From positions 186,001 to 250,000 of the forward strand of contig KN880438.1 in assembly GCA_000934385.1 (NCBI GenBank): DNA of 64,000 nucleotides, given 5' to 3'. The number at the start of each line of letters is the position of its first letter. Position 1 is the first letter of the stretch. The notes under the pieces are model-generated. The model saw only the letters and a list, made by a program, of their open reading frames with translations, had not been told where the DNA came from and searched no databases. The position numbers and the translations under genes are program-made. The stretch comes from Cylindrobasidium torrendii FP15055 ss-10 (lineage: Eukaryota; Basidiomycota; Agaricomycetes; Agaricales; Physalacriaceae). This document shows, in pieces, positions 42,902 to 54,911 of this stretch.

Positions 42902-44663
42902 TTGGTCTCTTGCTTCATTCTTTCGAATACTACTTTCAATCTATCATGTGTAACTAAATGGACAATTTTTCTATCTAGTCTTTCTCTGTTGCCTTTGGAC
43001 TGCGCCGCTCAGTAAGTATTGGTGTCTTTGGATTCACTCATGGGTTGCCGGTGAAGGTTGGTCTGTTCCTGGCTACCTAGCACTCGGATCGAAAGTTGTT
43101 GTGGCCATTGACCATCCCCGAGGTGGCTTGTATCAGGCTTGTATAAATGCAGCTTTCGTCTTGTGCCTAGTGATGGCGAACTCTTCACTCCAGAATTCAG
43201 TTCCACGACCTATGGTATCTGGAGCATTACAGGACATATGAACTACTACCCTCTGTAGTCCAAGGTGGAGCACTCTCCAAGTAGAAAAGCGCTGTCAGAA
43301 CGTTGAATCCAAGAAAAATTGTGCATCGCTGACACTTTCGCCCCTGGCCGAGATACCTTTGAATCGACTTCGAGCCCAGGACTCAGGCCATCAATGCATC
43401 ATGAATTAGCTCCCAGTACGAAGCGCATTGAAAGAGGAAGTTACCGCGTTATCAGGAGGGGCGCCGGCCCTACTGCCGGACATACACTCGTCCATGTTTG
43501 GTAATCGTCATTCGCGTGCGGTGAACCCTTTCTGCGCTCGTCTGTCTGCGTGGCCGTAGCTGGCATTGAGCTAGCACCAGGCTAGCACTGGCCTGTTATG
43601 ATGCAGTTGCCCTTGTCGTTTAAGTAGCCCCGATCATTAATGGACACACTAGTCTTGATGCATTCAAACTCAATATTGAAAATACCCAAACTATCGGTTA
43701 CATCTCAAGACTTGCGGCTTGATTATGCCCACGTTCGATACCGGCGGCAACATAGAGTAACGGAGGCTTGAAAATGGCCTTGGCGGTCTAGCCAGATCGC
43801 ACTCAAATTGAAGACTTCGTCACGAAAACGCCACAATTTGCATTTGCTGGTCATTATAATATCATAATCGTGTTTAACGCGTGTCACAGAGCAACCCAGG
43901 ACTTCGAATTACGGCATTTCTCACGCCTAGCAGATGGACATATTGACCTCGGCGCGTTGCCTCTGTTCACAATGAGTATACTACATTGATCAACGGACCG
44001 AGTCTTCGAGACCCTGCCACGCTCAAACTACGCTCCGAATCACTCGTGTGCGCCCTCGACGCTCGGTACCAGTCACTGTGCTCGACTTGGCATCACTGAC
44101 AATGCCCAGCCATTTTCCACGCCAAGCCAGAAAAATTGCCGCATTGCTCTCACTCTTCTTTCCAGTCTACCACCTGCATTCCGAAGTGCTGGCGCCGGGT
44201 CAGATTCTTCAATAAGACCTACGCCTCACGCTCTCGACAGGATTAACCTACTGAGGTCTTGAACAGTGCGCTCGGGCATATCTGCAATTTTCCCAGTGCT
44301 TCCTCGGTCCGAGCGTAGTACGAGCCCCCCGTACAACCTGAATTCAACGTGGGCTTCTGGGGTTTGTGTCAGCCAACCAGTACTTAGGGCTCAAATCGGG
44401 AATCCTGCACTGCCTGAATACCTAGTAGGTTGAGCAAATTATCCAATGCTTCTGTCTGAGGCTCTATGCATCAATTTTCTGTCCCTGTGGTTGAGTATTC
44501 GAACGCACTGTCAACGTCCTGGCCCGGGAGCTCCGGTGCCAGTTTGCCCCGATGTCACCACCCACAATCCTTCTTGAACTCCCTTTGAACGCAAGAGCCA
44601 AGACCTCGGGTTCCTACATAAAGGCCACGGACATCTGTTGAAGGCACTCTGCCTCCAAACACC
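42902..44663. other. Long gene-free stretch
   Basis: About 1.76 kb between the carrier-like gene and the Zn2Cys6 factor, the largest unassigned stretch here apart from the gap region. No open frame above 65 codons from 42902 up to about 44610, no tRNA and no clear tandem or inverted repeat were seen. It may hold regulatory DNA for the transcription factor, a non-coding RNA, or decayed repeat. Confidence 0.5.
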
Positions 44664-46078
44664 ATGTCCTCAACTGATAGCCCTCCCGCCGCCTCGACAA
44701 ACGGCCCCGCAGATATTCAATTAAAGACTGTCGACGTCGACGGTGACCATCGAAAGAAGTGGGATTGATTTTGAATACTCTGCTTCCTATTCTTATTGCT
44801 CTCGCTAATAGACGTCGCAACCGCACTACACAATCATGTATGAACTGCCACTCAGCCAAGAGAATGGTGGGTTTATGTCTCTTTGCTATTGTGGCGGGCA
44901 GTAACTCAACGAACCCTAGTGCGACAGGAAGCGCCCCGCATGCGCCAGATGTGTTCAGCTCGGTATTGTGAACACCATCTCTGTTTTCTATCGTCTTCTT
45001 GGATTGACTCTGATACAGAGCGGCGACTGTGTGTACGAGGTCGACGACCCTAATCAACGTGCGGGATTTGACGAGAACGCTCGGCTCGTCAAGAGAATAT
45101 CAGAACTCGAAACAGTTGTTCGAGAGGTGAGCAAGGCATATCAGCGTCGAAAAATGTTTTGCTAATGGTGTTGGTGCGCAAGCTCAAGCACAAGCCGCAC
45201 CTCCGCCGGTCGAACACCTTACCGGACACTCTACAGGGTTGCATCGCCTCCACAGGCATCCAATGTGGCCCAATCGACTCGCCTCCCATCGAATCCGATA
45301 CACCTTTGAGCCGTCGCTCAAAACCACGGCGACAGCAGCGAGGAACACCATACACCTGCGGTGAATCGAGTGGCCACAGTGAGGCTAGCAGCAGCAACAC
45401 AATGCACCTTAATGGATCACCACGCAGCGTCTCATCGTCCACGACGGGTGCCTCGACGCCGTTGGAGGAGTTCGACAGCCCACTCGGCTCGCCTGTCGAT
45501 GGTATCGGTGATCTCGACTTGAACTCCATTTTCCCCGATTACATCCCTGGAAGCGCATCCATACTTCAAGCCCCAGATTTTCATCAACTCAACCAGTCTG
45601 ACCATTGTGGGTGTTTACATGATCGACCGTGCTATAATGCTCTGCTCGAGCTGTCGCTGCGCCTGAGAAAGGCAGCTGATGTGATGGCTATGTCGCACAG
45701 ACATCAGAGTGGTGCACACTGCCAAATGCAACGGCGGGTAGCTGAGCTTGACGCCGTAACATCGTACGTTGCCGTCGAATTTTCGGGTGATTTTAATCTC
45801 ACGCATCTACGGGCAGCGCTTCCCTAGGGAATGTCGTCTGTCCTCCTGCCGATAACAACAGCTACGCGGCGCCACTCCGCTATCATGCGCCCCCACAGAT
45901 GCATTCGTTCGGGACTGTCACTGGTCGTCAAATATCCCACCCGCCTGGCCTCATGCCGACAGTCCTACATTCTAGCAGCTCGAGCACTGCGACCTGGGAT
46001 GGGTATTTAGAGGACGTAGTGATGCATACGGACTCGGCGGCGAGCTGGAAGCCCGCCTTCCCAACATCAGGCTCTTAA
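44664..46078 (+). CDS. Zn2Cys6 fungal transcription factor
   Basis: Exons 44664-44758, 44812-44866, 44920-44967, 45019-45126, 45183-45763, 45817-46078; 382 aa. The binuclear zinc cluster is assembled from exons 2-4: RRRNRTTQSCMNCHSAKRM, CDRKRPACARC and a last Cys in SGDCVYEVDDP, giving CX2CX6CX6CX2CX8C. It is followed by a linker and a short coiled coil (LVKRISELETVVRE), then a Ser/Thr/Pro-rich region and two more Cys/His clusters (DHCGCLHDRPCYN). Such factors bind CGG-type sites as dimers. No fungal-specific middle homology region is evident, so this is the short class. Target genes unknown. A long 5' intergenic region precedes it. Exon 3 ends at GTGAAC rather than the nearer GTATTG because only this restores the sixth Cys. 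Confidence 0.9.
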
Positions 46079-46957
46079 CATTGCAACGGCCGCGGCGTCG
46101 TCGAATTGCTGTACCTGGTTAGCACTGTCATCATGGCAGCTATTGTTACATATTTCTTGGAATGATTGTAATTATTATGCATTGTAAATATCACACTTTG
46201 GGCTGTAATCGTCAGGGTACAATTAAGAAGCCACTGTTTGGCCACAACGTGGCTGTGCCACTCGACCAAACTGAGTAACTTAGTAAGTACTCACGCGCAC
46301 GTTTGGGTGCTCGCAGGGTCGCACCGCCGACAATGTCCGCGACTCATTGTGTGCTGGCAAAGGACCATATGCGCTATATCCATGGACAGCCTTGGCGAGT
46401 TAGAATTGCGACGATGCTGCGATAATTCGAGGACCGGCTGGTCAGAGAGGTCGTTTCGAATGGATAACTCACTCCGTGTTTTGACGTGCCTACGGAGGAT
46501 TGGCGAGGGAAGGTTTCTTTAGGTTTCTTTGCTGCAGCTTGTCTCTGCCAAGAACACTCTGTATGGACCTTGGAGTGGATGCGTACCTTCCAAGTACTCC
46601 AATGTGAGCGGATTCGAGCCTCCGGCTTCTCAAGGACTAACAGGAATCCGGTAATCTGAGCGTTCCAAATGTACGAGGACATTCCATACGACACTGGGCA
46701 AACACTGAGCGCTATTCAGCATCGCAGTCACTATCCAACAAGGGCTGCAATCAGCGAATATTCCCCATGTGCGACCTTCTAACAGGGTGAGGACGATTTC
46801 AACGGAGAGGACCATCGTAGCCAAGAGATGTGAATGTCAAACCAGGATAGCGCATTAAGAAGGACGTAGCAGTAGTCAAGATATTGTCAATAGCAAATGG
46901 AAAGCAATACACCAAGGGAGTACCCAACAAACTCATGCTCGCCACCAAGCAATCCGT
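46079..46957. other. Convergent intergenic region
   Basis: About 880 bp between the 3' ends of the Zn2Cys6 gene and HELLS. Several 60-105-codon frames exist on both strands but none shows a motif or start context worth naming. Confidence 0.4.
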
Positions 46958-49900
46958 TCAGCTTTCATCGTCCATCTCGGGATGTGTCAATAGGCTCGCC
47001 AATACATCTCCATCCATGTTTTTCATTCCTCGGAAGACTTCGAACGTCGGTCTCTTTCCGGAGGAATCACCCTCGCTCTTGCACGAGGTCCAGCCCATTT
47101 GGCGCTCAGTGAACACCTCTGGACTACGGTCCAACAGTGCGGCCAATGCGGCAGGACTGATGACACCTGCGTCTGCAGATGTCTCTTGCACGATGTTGAT
47201 CTTCTCCCCATCCAACCGTAACAGGTCTGCTGCCAAGTCACTTATATTACTAGGCTTACCACGCCGTTTCGCATCAATCGGCGCCTTGAATTTACCTGGG
47301 CGTGGGAACATCAGCGCGTATTCAGCAAAGAACAATGCAAGCTAACCCTTAGCGATGACTAAGGCCTCTAATTTCTTCTTTTCGGCGGCTTTCTCCATGA
47401 CTTTCGTCTCAATGGTATGTGCACTCACAAGACGGAAGACCAAGACTGGTCTGGTCTGTCCAATTCGGTGAGCACGGTCTTGTGCTTGGGCGTCTATCTG
47501 GGGATTCTGTACGTTGCCAGTTAAGTTCATAGGAGCATGGCACCCTGGAGAAGAGATGACGTACCCAGTCCTGGTCGTAGAAAATAACGGTGTCCGCGGC
47601 GGTCAGGTTGATACCCAAACCACCTGCCCGAGTGCTGAGCAGGAACAGACACGGAGCGTCTGGGGCGTCACCACCGTTTTGGAACCGTTGCATCTCCTCC
47701 TTGCGCGTCATATGAGGCGTTGACCCATCGATTCGACACAAGTCCCAACCCTTCATCTCGCGAGCCCAGTCCTAGGTCGAACATCAGTACCAGTACTTTG
47801 CTCACAAGTGCAAAATGAGTATACATCGATGATGTCCAGCATGGTTGTAAACTGACTGAATATGAGGACCTTATGTCCATCTTTGAATAACGCGTCAAGA
47901 AGTTGTTCTAGCACCATCATCTTGCCACTGCATGAGACAATACGTTTATCAAGCACTGGCTCCCGAGTTCGAGTGTCGACGGGCCAGTCAAATAGATAGG
48001 GATGCGAGCAAACTTTGCGCAGCTGCATAACCGTGTTCTGTAACTTCATGTTGTTCACTTTCTTAGCTTTGTGAGAGGTCAGACAATGTCGCCGGATTTC
48101 TTGGCAGGACCCACCAGCGGCATCATACTCGCGTTGCTTATTTGCGGCATTGACATCGAAGAGTGCGGAAGAGCTGTGACCTTCGTCCGCTTCGCCATTT
48201 TCTAGTCTATCGAAGTACACGTCGTCGTCGTCTTCCAGGGCGAGAGTATGGTCAACGGCCTTCCTCGACCTCAGCGTGCGCGGTTCGTTGGTCACCTTCT
48301 TGTTCTTGGTAGAAGGGTTCTCAGATGGCTTAGACTCTTGGCCGATGAGGTGCGCGCGAAGAGTTCCGTCGATTATCCGTGAGTAGGTCGTGTGCTGGGA
48401 TGTGCTCAATGGAGCATAAAGAACATATTCCTTCTTAGGCGGTAAGTTGATCTCGACATCGGTCTTCATGCGACGTAAGAGGAACGGCTTCAGGATGGCG
48501 TGCAAGGTGTCAATGATTTCGCCAGCTCGTTCTTTGCCTATGGTCTTCTTCATGCTAGGAATGTCGAACCTAATGACCGCTTAGTCCAGGGACTTCAAAG
48601 ACTTCTGTACATCCATACCATTTCTGGAATTGTTCGACGTCCGTAAATATGTCGGGGAGGACGAAGTTTAATAGTGCCCATAACTCGGAAAGATTGTTCT
48701 TGAAAGTATCAGTGTCGAGTCGTAAAAATGGAGAGCCAGCGTACGTGGAGAGGTGTTCCAGTCAGAATCATTCGACTTGCATTGTTGTATTTCTTGATTT
48801 CGCGCATGAGAATACTATCGAGATTCTTCAAGCGGTGGCCTTCATCAACAACGATATACCCCCATTTGTAGCCAGCCAGATGGGCGCGGTCCTTCATGAT
48901 GATTTCGTATGTAGTAACAACTACCGGAAACGTAGGCGGTTTGGCTGGTTCTTCATCGGTTTTCCCTGTCTCTTCCATATCCACGGGCGGCTTCTTTGCC
49001 TTTGTACCGCGGTTCGGTGGGCGCCGGCTGTTCGACCCTCCACCTTTCTTTCCACGTCTCCCGCGCTTGGCAGGGGGTCGATAAGTCTCGTCTGGGTCAG
49101 CATCTTTGACAATGGTGTTGGCTTGCGTCGACTTGGGGATATCTTGGAAAGCAGTCCGGCGAAGCTCTGCTCTTTCGTCGGGGGTGCCGTGATACATGCA
49201 GACAGGTATCTGGTTTGGTTTCCTATTGGCCAAGCGTTCGATAGACAACAAAGGATAAACTCACTGTTGGGGCAAACTTTGCGTATTCTTCGACCCAATT
49301 ATGGAGTACACTGAGCGGACAAACAACGAGAAATGCCGCACTGTAGTTGTTTTCTCTCAGGTAGGCACTAAATGCGATAGTTTGGAGGGTCTAACGAAAT
49401 GAGAGCGAAGCTCTATCGTGGGTCAGAAAGCTCACCTTCCCTAAGCCCATTTCATCCGCTGCAAGTCTAATCAGCTTTGGACAGTGAAATAGACCGATAT
49501 TTGAGTACCTAGTATTCCAGAGATGCCATTGGAGTGTAGGCATGTTAACCATTGAAGGCCTTCGAGTTGGTAGGGTTTCAGAGTAGCACCAGTTACAAGC
49601 TTAGGTTGAGAGAAGACGGGAAGAGTGTCGGATTCATCAACGGAACCCGCTTGTCCATCGTCCAGTTTCCGTTTCTTGGACTTTGGCGCGTCCCTAGCGT
49701 CTGAAGCTGTCCGCTTGCCCCCTGTTACTCTTTCTGTGGATGGCTCACTTCTCTTTCGGCGAGTCTCCTCTATTAGATCCCACATAATGGAGGAGTACGC
49801 TTGCGACTTTTGAAGAAGGTGCGTGAGCTCTGAATACTTATGCTCTTTGTCCATAAGGACCTGCGCGAATGAGGATAAATAATTTAGGAATGGTAGGCCA

Positions 49901-50123
49901 AAAGACATACAGCTTTGCCAGATAAAGAGGTATCCTAAGGCCGCATCAGTCAATCATCGGGAGATGCTACAGAGGGAAGTCTCGCCTTGTTCTCCTCTTC
50001 TGTATCATCATCATGGTCGTCGCCAAATTCACTAGCGTCTGTCCGGGGAGGCGAAGATGCCGCAAGCGTTGACTCTGGCAACTCAGAGGTCACTGATACA
50101 GGCGAGGATGCCGCAGTAGACAT
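46958..50123 (-). CDS. HELLS: SNF2-family remodeller of the LSH/HELLS/DDM1 group
   Basis: Eleven exons (complement): 50123-49971, 49934-49911, 49860-49509, 49458-49436, 49390-49265, 49209-48745, 48698-48619, 48569-47825, 47771-47565, 47506-47347, 47295-46958; 890 aa. The sequence runs [27 protein letters not shown] (Walker A), an insert with [58 protein letters not shown], a charged insert, [58 protein letters not shown]. The order and the FDWP and DVEINLPPK motifs are those of LSH/HELLS/DDM1 and yeast Irc5, which remodel nucleosomes to allow DNA methylation and heterochromatin. Motif III has His where Gln is usual (GTPLHNN). The first intron may start at GC (position 49985, 51 nt) or at GT (49970, 36 nt); both keep frame. 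Confidence 0.93.
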
Positions 50124-50445
50124 TGCGCCGTATAGGGTTGATGATGGTCGGGGTCAGAAGAACCGTAACGGAACCAAAACGGGACCGCGTCTCGCGTCAA
50201 GGCACGTGCTCGATTTCCCGGCACCCCACGGCATCGCTGACATAAGCCTCGGCGCCGCCATGGAAGTCGTACGGTAAGACGAACACAGGAAGTCTTGGAA
50301 AGGGGAGAGCGCAAGTTACTCGTGGACGATATTCTTAGAAAGACTTGATTGGGAGTCACCACAAGAAAGCCGCTGTATAATTACAAGTGCGCCACGTGAT
50401 TAGTCATCACGGTGTCTTTGATCCCAACTCTCACTTGCGAAAACC
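50124..50445. promoter_or_regulatory. Shared divergent promoter, HELLS / U2AF1
   Basis: 322 bp between two opposed ATGs. No TATA box recognised on either strand. Confidence 0.55.
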
Positions 50446-51316
50446 ATGGCTTCGCATTTGGTGCGCCAGAGTCGCGTACATTCCGAATGCTACTAATATT
50501 TACATAGGCAAACATCTTCGGAACTGAGCAGGACCGTGTTAACTGCTCTTTCTATTATAAAGTACGTCCACATTCTGTACCGTACGCCTATTCTAACGAA
50601 CTCTTCAGATCGGCGCATGCCGCCACGGCGACCGCTGTTCACGCAAGCACATCAGGCCGCCGTTTTCACAGACGATCCTAATGCCTAATGTTTACCACAA
50701 CCCGGCCCACGATCCTGTCTGCAAGCTCACCGAAAAAGAACTCCAGGAGGGTTTCGACGCCGTTTATGAGGATTTATATTGCGAACTATCAAAGTTCGGG
50801 CATCTCCTTGAGCTTCATGTGTGTAACCTATTGTACAACCGGTATATCCACTGACCCCAGGCCAGGTCTGCGACAATGTTGGAGACCATCTTATTGGAAA
50901 CGTGTATGCTCGTTACGAATGGGAGACAGAAGCGCAGAAAGCGGTAGATAATCTGAACGACAGATGGTATGCTGGTGCGTAGCATTATTGCTCTCCTACC
51001 CTCCTCCTGTTAACGATGTCAAGGCCGGCCGCTTTACGCTGAATTATCTCCCGTCACCGATTTCCGTGAGGCCTGCTGCAGACAAAACGAGAACGGGGAG
51101 TGCAACCGTGGTGGATTTTGCAACTTTATGCATTTACGCAACGCGTCAAAGGACCTTGTCAGACAATTGAAGCACGGGCAGCGGCTGGAGAGAAAGGTCA
51201 ACCCGCCCAAGACCCAGGGCGGAGGCGGAGGCTGGGAGCCACCCAAGCGTGACCGCAGCGCCAGTCCTCCTAGGAGGGGAGGGAATGCTGGAGAAGACCG
51301 CTGGACCAGAAAATAG
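50446..51316 (+). CDS. U2AF1: U2AF small subunit (U2AF35/U2AF23)
   Basis: Exons 50446-50460, 50508-50561, 50609-50818, 50866-50974, 51024-51316; 226 aa. The first exon encodes only MASHL. ANIFGTEQDRVNCSFYYKIG opens the first CCCH finger (CX7CX5CX3H, ending SRKHIRPPFSQT). The atypical RRM (UHM) has FDAVYEDLYCELSKFGHLLE, GNVYARYEWETEAQKAV and GRPLYAELSPVTDFREACCR. The second CCCH finger (CRQNENGEC, CNFMH) follows, then a short Gly- and Arg/Ser-rich tail. U2AF35 recognises the AG at the 3' splice site with U2AF65. Length matches S. pombe U2AF23. It ends 31 bp from the convergent ALG14 stop. Confidence 0.97.
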
Positions 51317-51347
51317 GATATTCATGTGACTAGGTTCTTTAGTGTAA

Positions 51348-52197
51348 TTATACAAGTATCCCATAGTACTCTGCTTTCTTTGACCGACCTGCTGCTTCTG
51401 GCCACTGGATTAAGAACCTAAAGCCGTCAGTCTAGCTTTGCAGTAAATAAGCCACAGCATACCTATCCACCAATGGCCGCAGAAGTTTGCCAGTCAACGA
51501 TAGGGATCGTACGCGTGCAAAAGACTCGACGTACACCAGCCTTGGGGCAGAAAGACCAAGGAACTAACTATTGTCAAGCGGGGAAGGTCAATATGTGACG
51601 CGCTTACCTTGCTTACATACACCGCTAGACAGAGAATGAGGCATGTCCCAGGCCCGTTGAGGATGAGCACATCGGGCACAGTGGATGCTCCCAATAGTGG
51701 ACTCATAGTCATGAGCTTGATGCACGCAAACAACGAGCGCAAAGCTGTTGGTGGAGTGGACACAATTGACTGGTGGACGCGTCGTGCGCGCGGGACAACA
51801 ATGCATTCAAACTAATAGTAAAATGTTTAGATAAAGTCCCCGCCTGGTCGTATGCTTACATTCCGGGAATTAGGAAATTTCGATTCCTCAAATGCTTTTG
51901 CTTTGCTAATACTCAAATGGTCACCTTCGCTCACGTAGTACTTTCGTGTGGTAAAGCGCGTAAAGTCGAGTGCAGAGATTAGACTGAGAGCTTCGCTGGT
52001 ATGGCCACCTACGACACGTTGAGAGACTACCCCATCGGAGGTAAAGCTGACTCGCCAGAGCCCAAAAAAACGCCGAGCGTCCTTTTGGCGTTTAGGGCGG
52101 CAGGGGGCCGTGGACGTGAACGCTGAAGAACAAAAAAGAGCCGCAAAATTGTTGCAGTTATGAGGCCCAGTAATGCGAAGAGAATAGTGACGACCAT
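51348..52197 (-). CDS. ALG14: ALG14, UDP-GlcNAc transferase subunit
   Basis: Five exons (complement): 52197-52056, 52008-51860, 51811-51608, 51563-51463, 51417-51348; 221 aa. MVVTILFALLGLITATILRL is the N-terminal membrane anchor. Then TLGVFLGSGGHTSEALSLI, FTTRKYYVSEGDHLS, IVVPRARRVHQS, PDVLILNGPGTC, APRLVYVESFARVRSLSLTG and RFLIQWPE follow the ALG14 order without gaps. Alg14 anchors the catalytic subunit Alg13 at the ER and with it adds the second GlcNAc to the dolichol-linked oligosaccharide. The first intron starts with GC (GCGAGT...TAG, 47 nt); only this donor yields the conserved GSGGHTSE. Its ATG is 71 bp from the divergent APC8 ATG and its stop 31 bp from the U2AF1 stop. Confidence 0.93.
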
Positions 52198-52268
52198 TTG
52201 GGCAGCCGAGAGGCAATAATGGTGGTCTGCGATCACGATTTCCACGTGTGGCTTCTCATCCAGTGACA
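52198..52268. promoter_or_regulatory. Very short bidirectional promoter, ALG14 / APC8
   Basis: Only 71 bp separate the two start codons, so both 5' UTRs and core promoters must overlap or start within this stretch. Confidence 0.6.
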
Positions 52269-54529
52269 ATGGCGACACTTGTCGACGCGTACTTCGCGAA
52301 CGATCTGCGCGTAGCAGTGCGGGAATGCAACTGTCGAGGTCTCACCAAAGGGGCCCAATGGTGATTGATGCGTCTAGGATAAGGAGCTGAGCTATTAACC
52401 ACTACCATGATACAGGGCGTCTGAACTGCTCATTACCATTCCTGAACGCAAACGGACACAGCGTGTCCCCGATATGACAGTAGAGAAGATGTACCCTGAT
52501 GCTGGATACCTTCCTGGTGTTGCTCCTTCCGCTCCAATTGTCCAGTCCAAGCACTGGAAGCGCGATTTGGATTTGGCTGCGCAAGCTGCAGCCGAACTGA
52601 TAGACCAGGATCGAATCGCTCTTGGGCGCGCCGCGCTGAACAGAAAGGATTATGGCCAAACCTTTGGTATACTCCACGACGCCAAGAGCCTAAAGGCTCA
52701 GTTTATGGTAGGTTATGCGCTCTATCTGGTGAGTTGCATCGTCGTCCAGGCGCCAACATAATTGGTAATGACTTATAGAGTGGCATGGGGGCGCTAGAAC
52801 GAAAACACCGTAAGAAATTTGCTGTCCTTCCCCTTGTAGTATTAATTGGGTCTTCTTCGTTAGGTATAGCCAAATTCGACATGATCCGTTTCACACTCGT
52901 TGAACGCTTGGGCGATGCAGCTTATACAGATCCATTTCTGATGTACCTGTTCGTCCTTGTCGTCTGGCGTCAACTATGGTCGAATCTCATATAAGTTAGC
53001 TACGGTCTCGTTCATGCAGCGTTGGACCTGCGCGCCGAGGCCATCGAGTTCGCAATCAAATCCATTGTCGGCTTTCCATACAATTGGTGCGCGTGGGAGC
53101 TGCTTGCCGATTGCATCAGAGACGTTGAAGAGGTATCAACTCCTTCATCTCGACGCGAGATTTGTTGCTGATCCATGCCAGCTCTATTCTATTTCATATT
53201 TGCTGCCTTTGTCAAGGGATCATGTTCTTCGAGAGTTATTCCACATCAAAAAAGTCACCGAACTTCAAGCCGGCGGTGAGCGTGAACTGAGCATGACCAT
53301 GAAGTTATTGGGACCAGGGTTCTTTCCCAACAACCCTTGGTTATATTCTCTCCGAGGTAGTATCCTGTACTACATGCATGGTATACACCTGATTTGTTCC
53401 AGCCACAAGTTGCTTACACCTTTCCTAGATCTCCCCGCGTCCCAGATAGAATTCGAGCACATGCTCAATCGTGACCCATGGCGCGTAGACAGCATTGATA
53501 TATACTCCTTTGCATTGCACGTCACCCAGAGCGACCGGAAACTGTCGCGTTTATCTAGAGAATACCTTCTGTTAGCCAAGGACCGGCCAGAAGTCTGCTG
53601 CCTCGTCGGTATGTCTTCCTTCACGCACTAGATCGTTACAGCGTCTGACTCTTGGTAGCAAACTTCTTCTCACTGCAAGGTAGAAGCGATCTTGCAACAA
53701 TCTACTTCAAACGAGCGGCGGATCTCGAACCTAAATACATCTCTGCGTGGACTCTGATGGGTCATGAACTCATCGAACAAAAGAACTCGCATGCAGCCAT
53801 TCACACATATCGAAGAGCCATTGGTTAGATCGTTTGCGTCCCTGTACACTCTCATTCTCACGAAACAGAGATCCAACGTGATGATTTCAGAGCCTGGTAT
53901 GGTCTTGGGCAGGCATACGAGCTGCTCAATATGCATCAGCTTGCCCTCTATTACTATGAGAGAGCTGTATCACTGAGGTAGGTCGCCTTGACACCCCCCG
54001 AACCATGCTCAAGCTTTGTAGCGCGTACGACCTCCGGATGTGGTTGGCTCTTGGCTCTTGTTATGAAGAGCTGGGGAGGTTAGTTGTTGACGGAAAAGGA
54101 ATGAGTATCAATGTCTGAACTGGCTATAGATTTCGGGAGGCACTTGACTGTTATCGTCGAGCTCTCATCCCTGCGAATCCACACGACGATTTTGTGTTGC
54201 TGAAGATTGCCAAAGTACACGCTGAACTAGGGGAAGATGGAGACGCCGCTGCTTACCACAGACGGGTGGTTGAGATATCTCAGGCAAACGGTATGCCATG
54301 TATCTCGATTGCCTACACTCCACGTTTTGAGATTTCCACAGGAAGAGAGGTTCCCGCGTACGCCAAGTCTGCCATCGAGGTTGCTAATTACCAAATGGTG
54401 ACACCGAACGGAGACAAAGAACTCGCAAAGGAGCTGTTGACCGCAGTCTCTTCGAGTAATGCGGAAGACGTCGAAGTCGCTACAAACCTTTTGAAAAAAT
54501 TACAACTTACAGCGGGCTCTGCTTCATAG
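52269..54529 (+). CDS. APC8: Anaphase-promoting complex subunit 8 (Cdc23)
   Basis: Twelve exons: 52269-52360, 52416-52728, 52779-52809, 52864-52942, 53000-53132, 53182-53380, 53429-53608, 53659-53823, 53869-53977, 54022-54078, 54130-54290, 54342-54529; 568 aa. The N-terminus LRVAVRECNCRGL and ASELLITIPER is the APC8 N-domain. TPR hallmarks follow: DPFLIYGLVHAALDLR, FPYNWCAWELLADC, LFHIKKVTELQAGG, FEHMLNRDPWRVDSIDIYS, ANFFSLQGRSDLATIYFKRA, YISAWTLMGHELIEQKNSHA, DDFRAWYGLGQAYELLNMHQ, LYYYERAVSLR and DLRMWLALGSCYEELGRF. APC8 is a homodimeric TPR scaffold that binds the IR tails of coactivators in the ubiquitin ligase driving anaphase. Length and order match the fungal family. Confidence 0.95.
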
Positions 54530-54911
54530 TATCACTGTATCGCATCTTGTTCAAGCAATCTCCAACGGCCCTCTAGCGGGCAGGTGCTCGCGAAGAACGA
54601 AAGCTTGGTCTCGAGGCTCCTTAGGCTCCGTGTCCTCATTCTTTACCTTATTATTTAACTTGGCATAGACATGTAAATACAATAATACGTTTCATCTCGT
54701 ACTCGCCCATGTAAATCATGCTGTACCAGACCCCAGCAACTAACTTGGTAAGGTCGGATGGGAATCAACCATCGCATTTATTTTTTGCAACTTCAGTCCC
54801 ACTAAATAGGGAGATGCGCTCTGCTTTCAAGCTCGTCGACGGTGCCACACAATGCCCATTCAGAATCCTGTCGCGTGGCATTCATCAGATCACGTTCTTG
54901 TAACATCCAGC
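54530..54911. other. Intergenic region
   Basis: 382 bp between APC8 and the GLTSCR1-domain gene; 3' flank and promoter, nothing specific seen. Confidence 0.4.
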
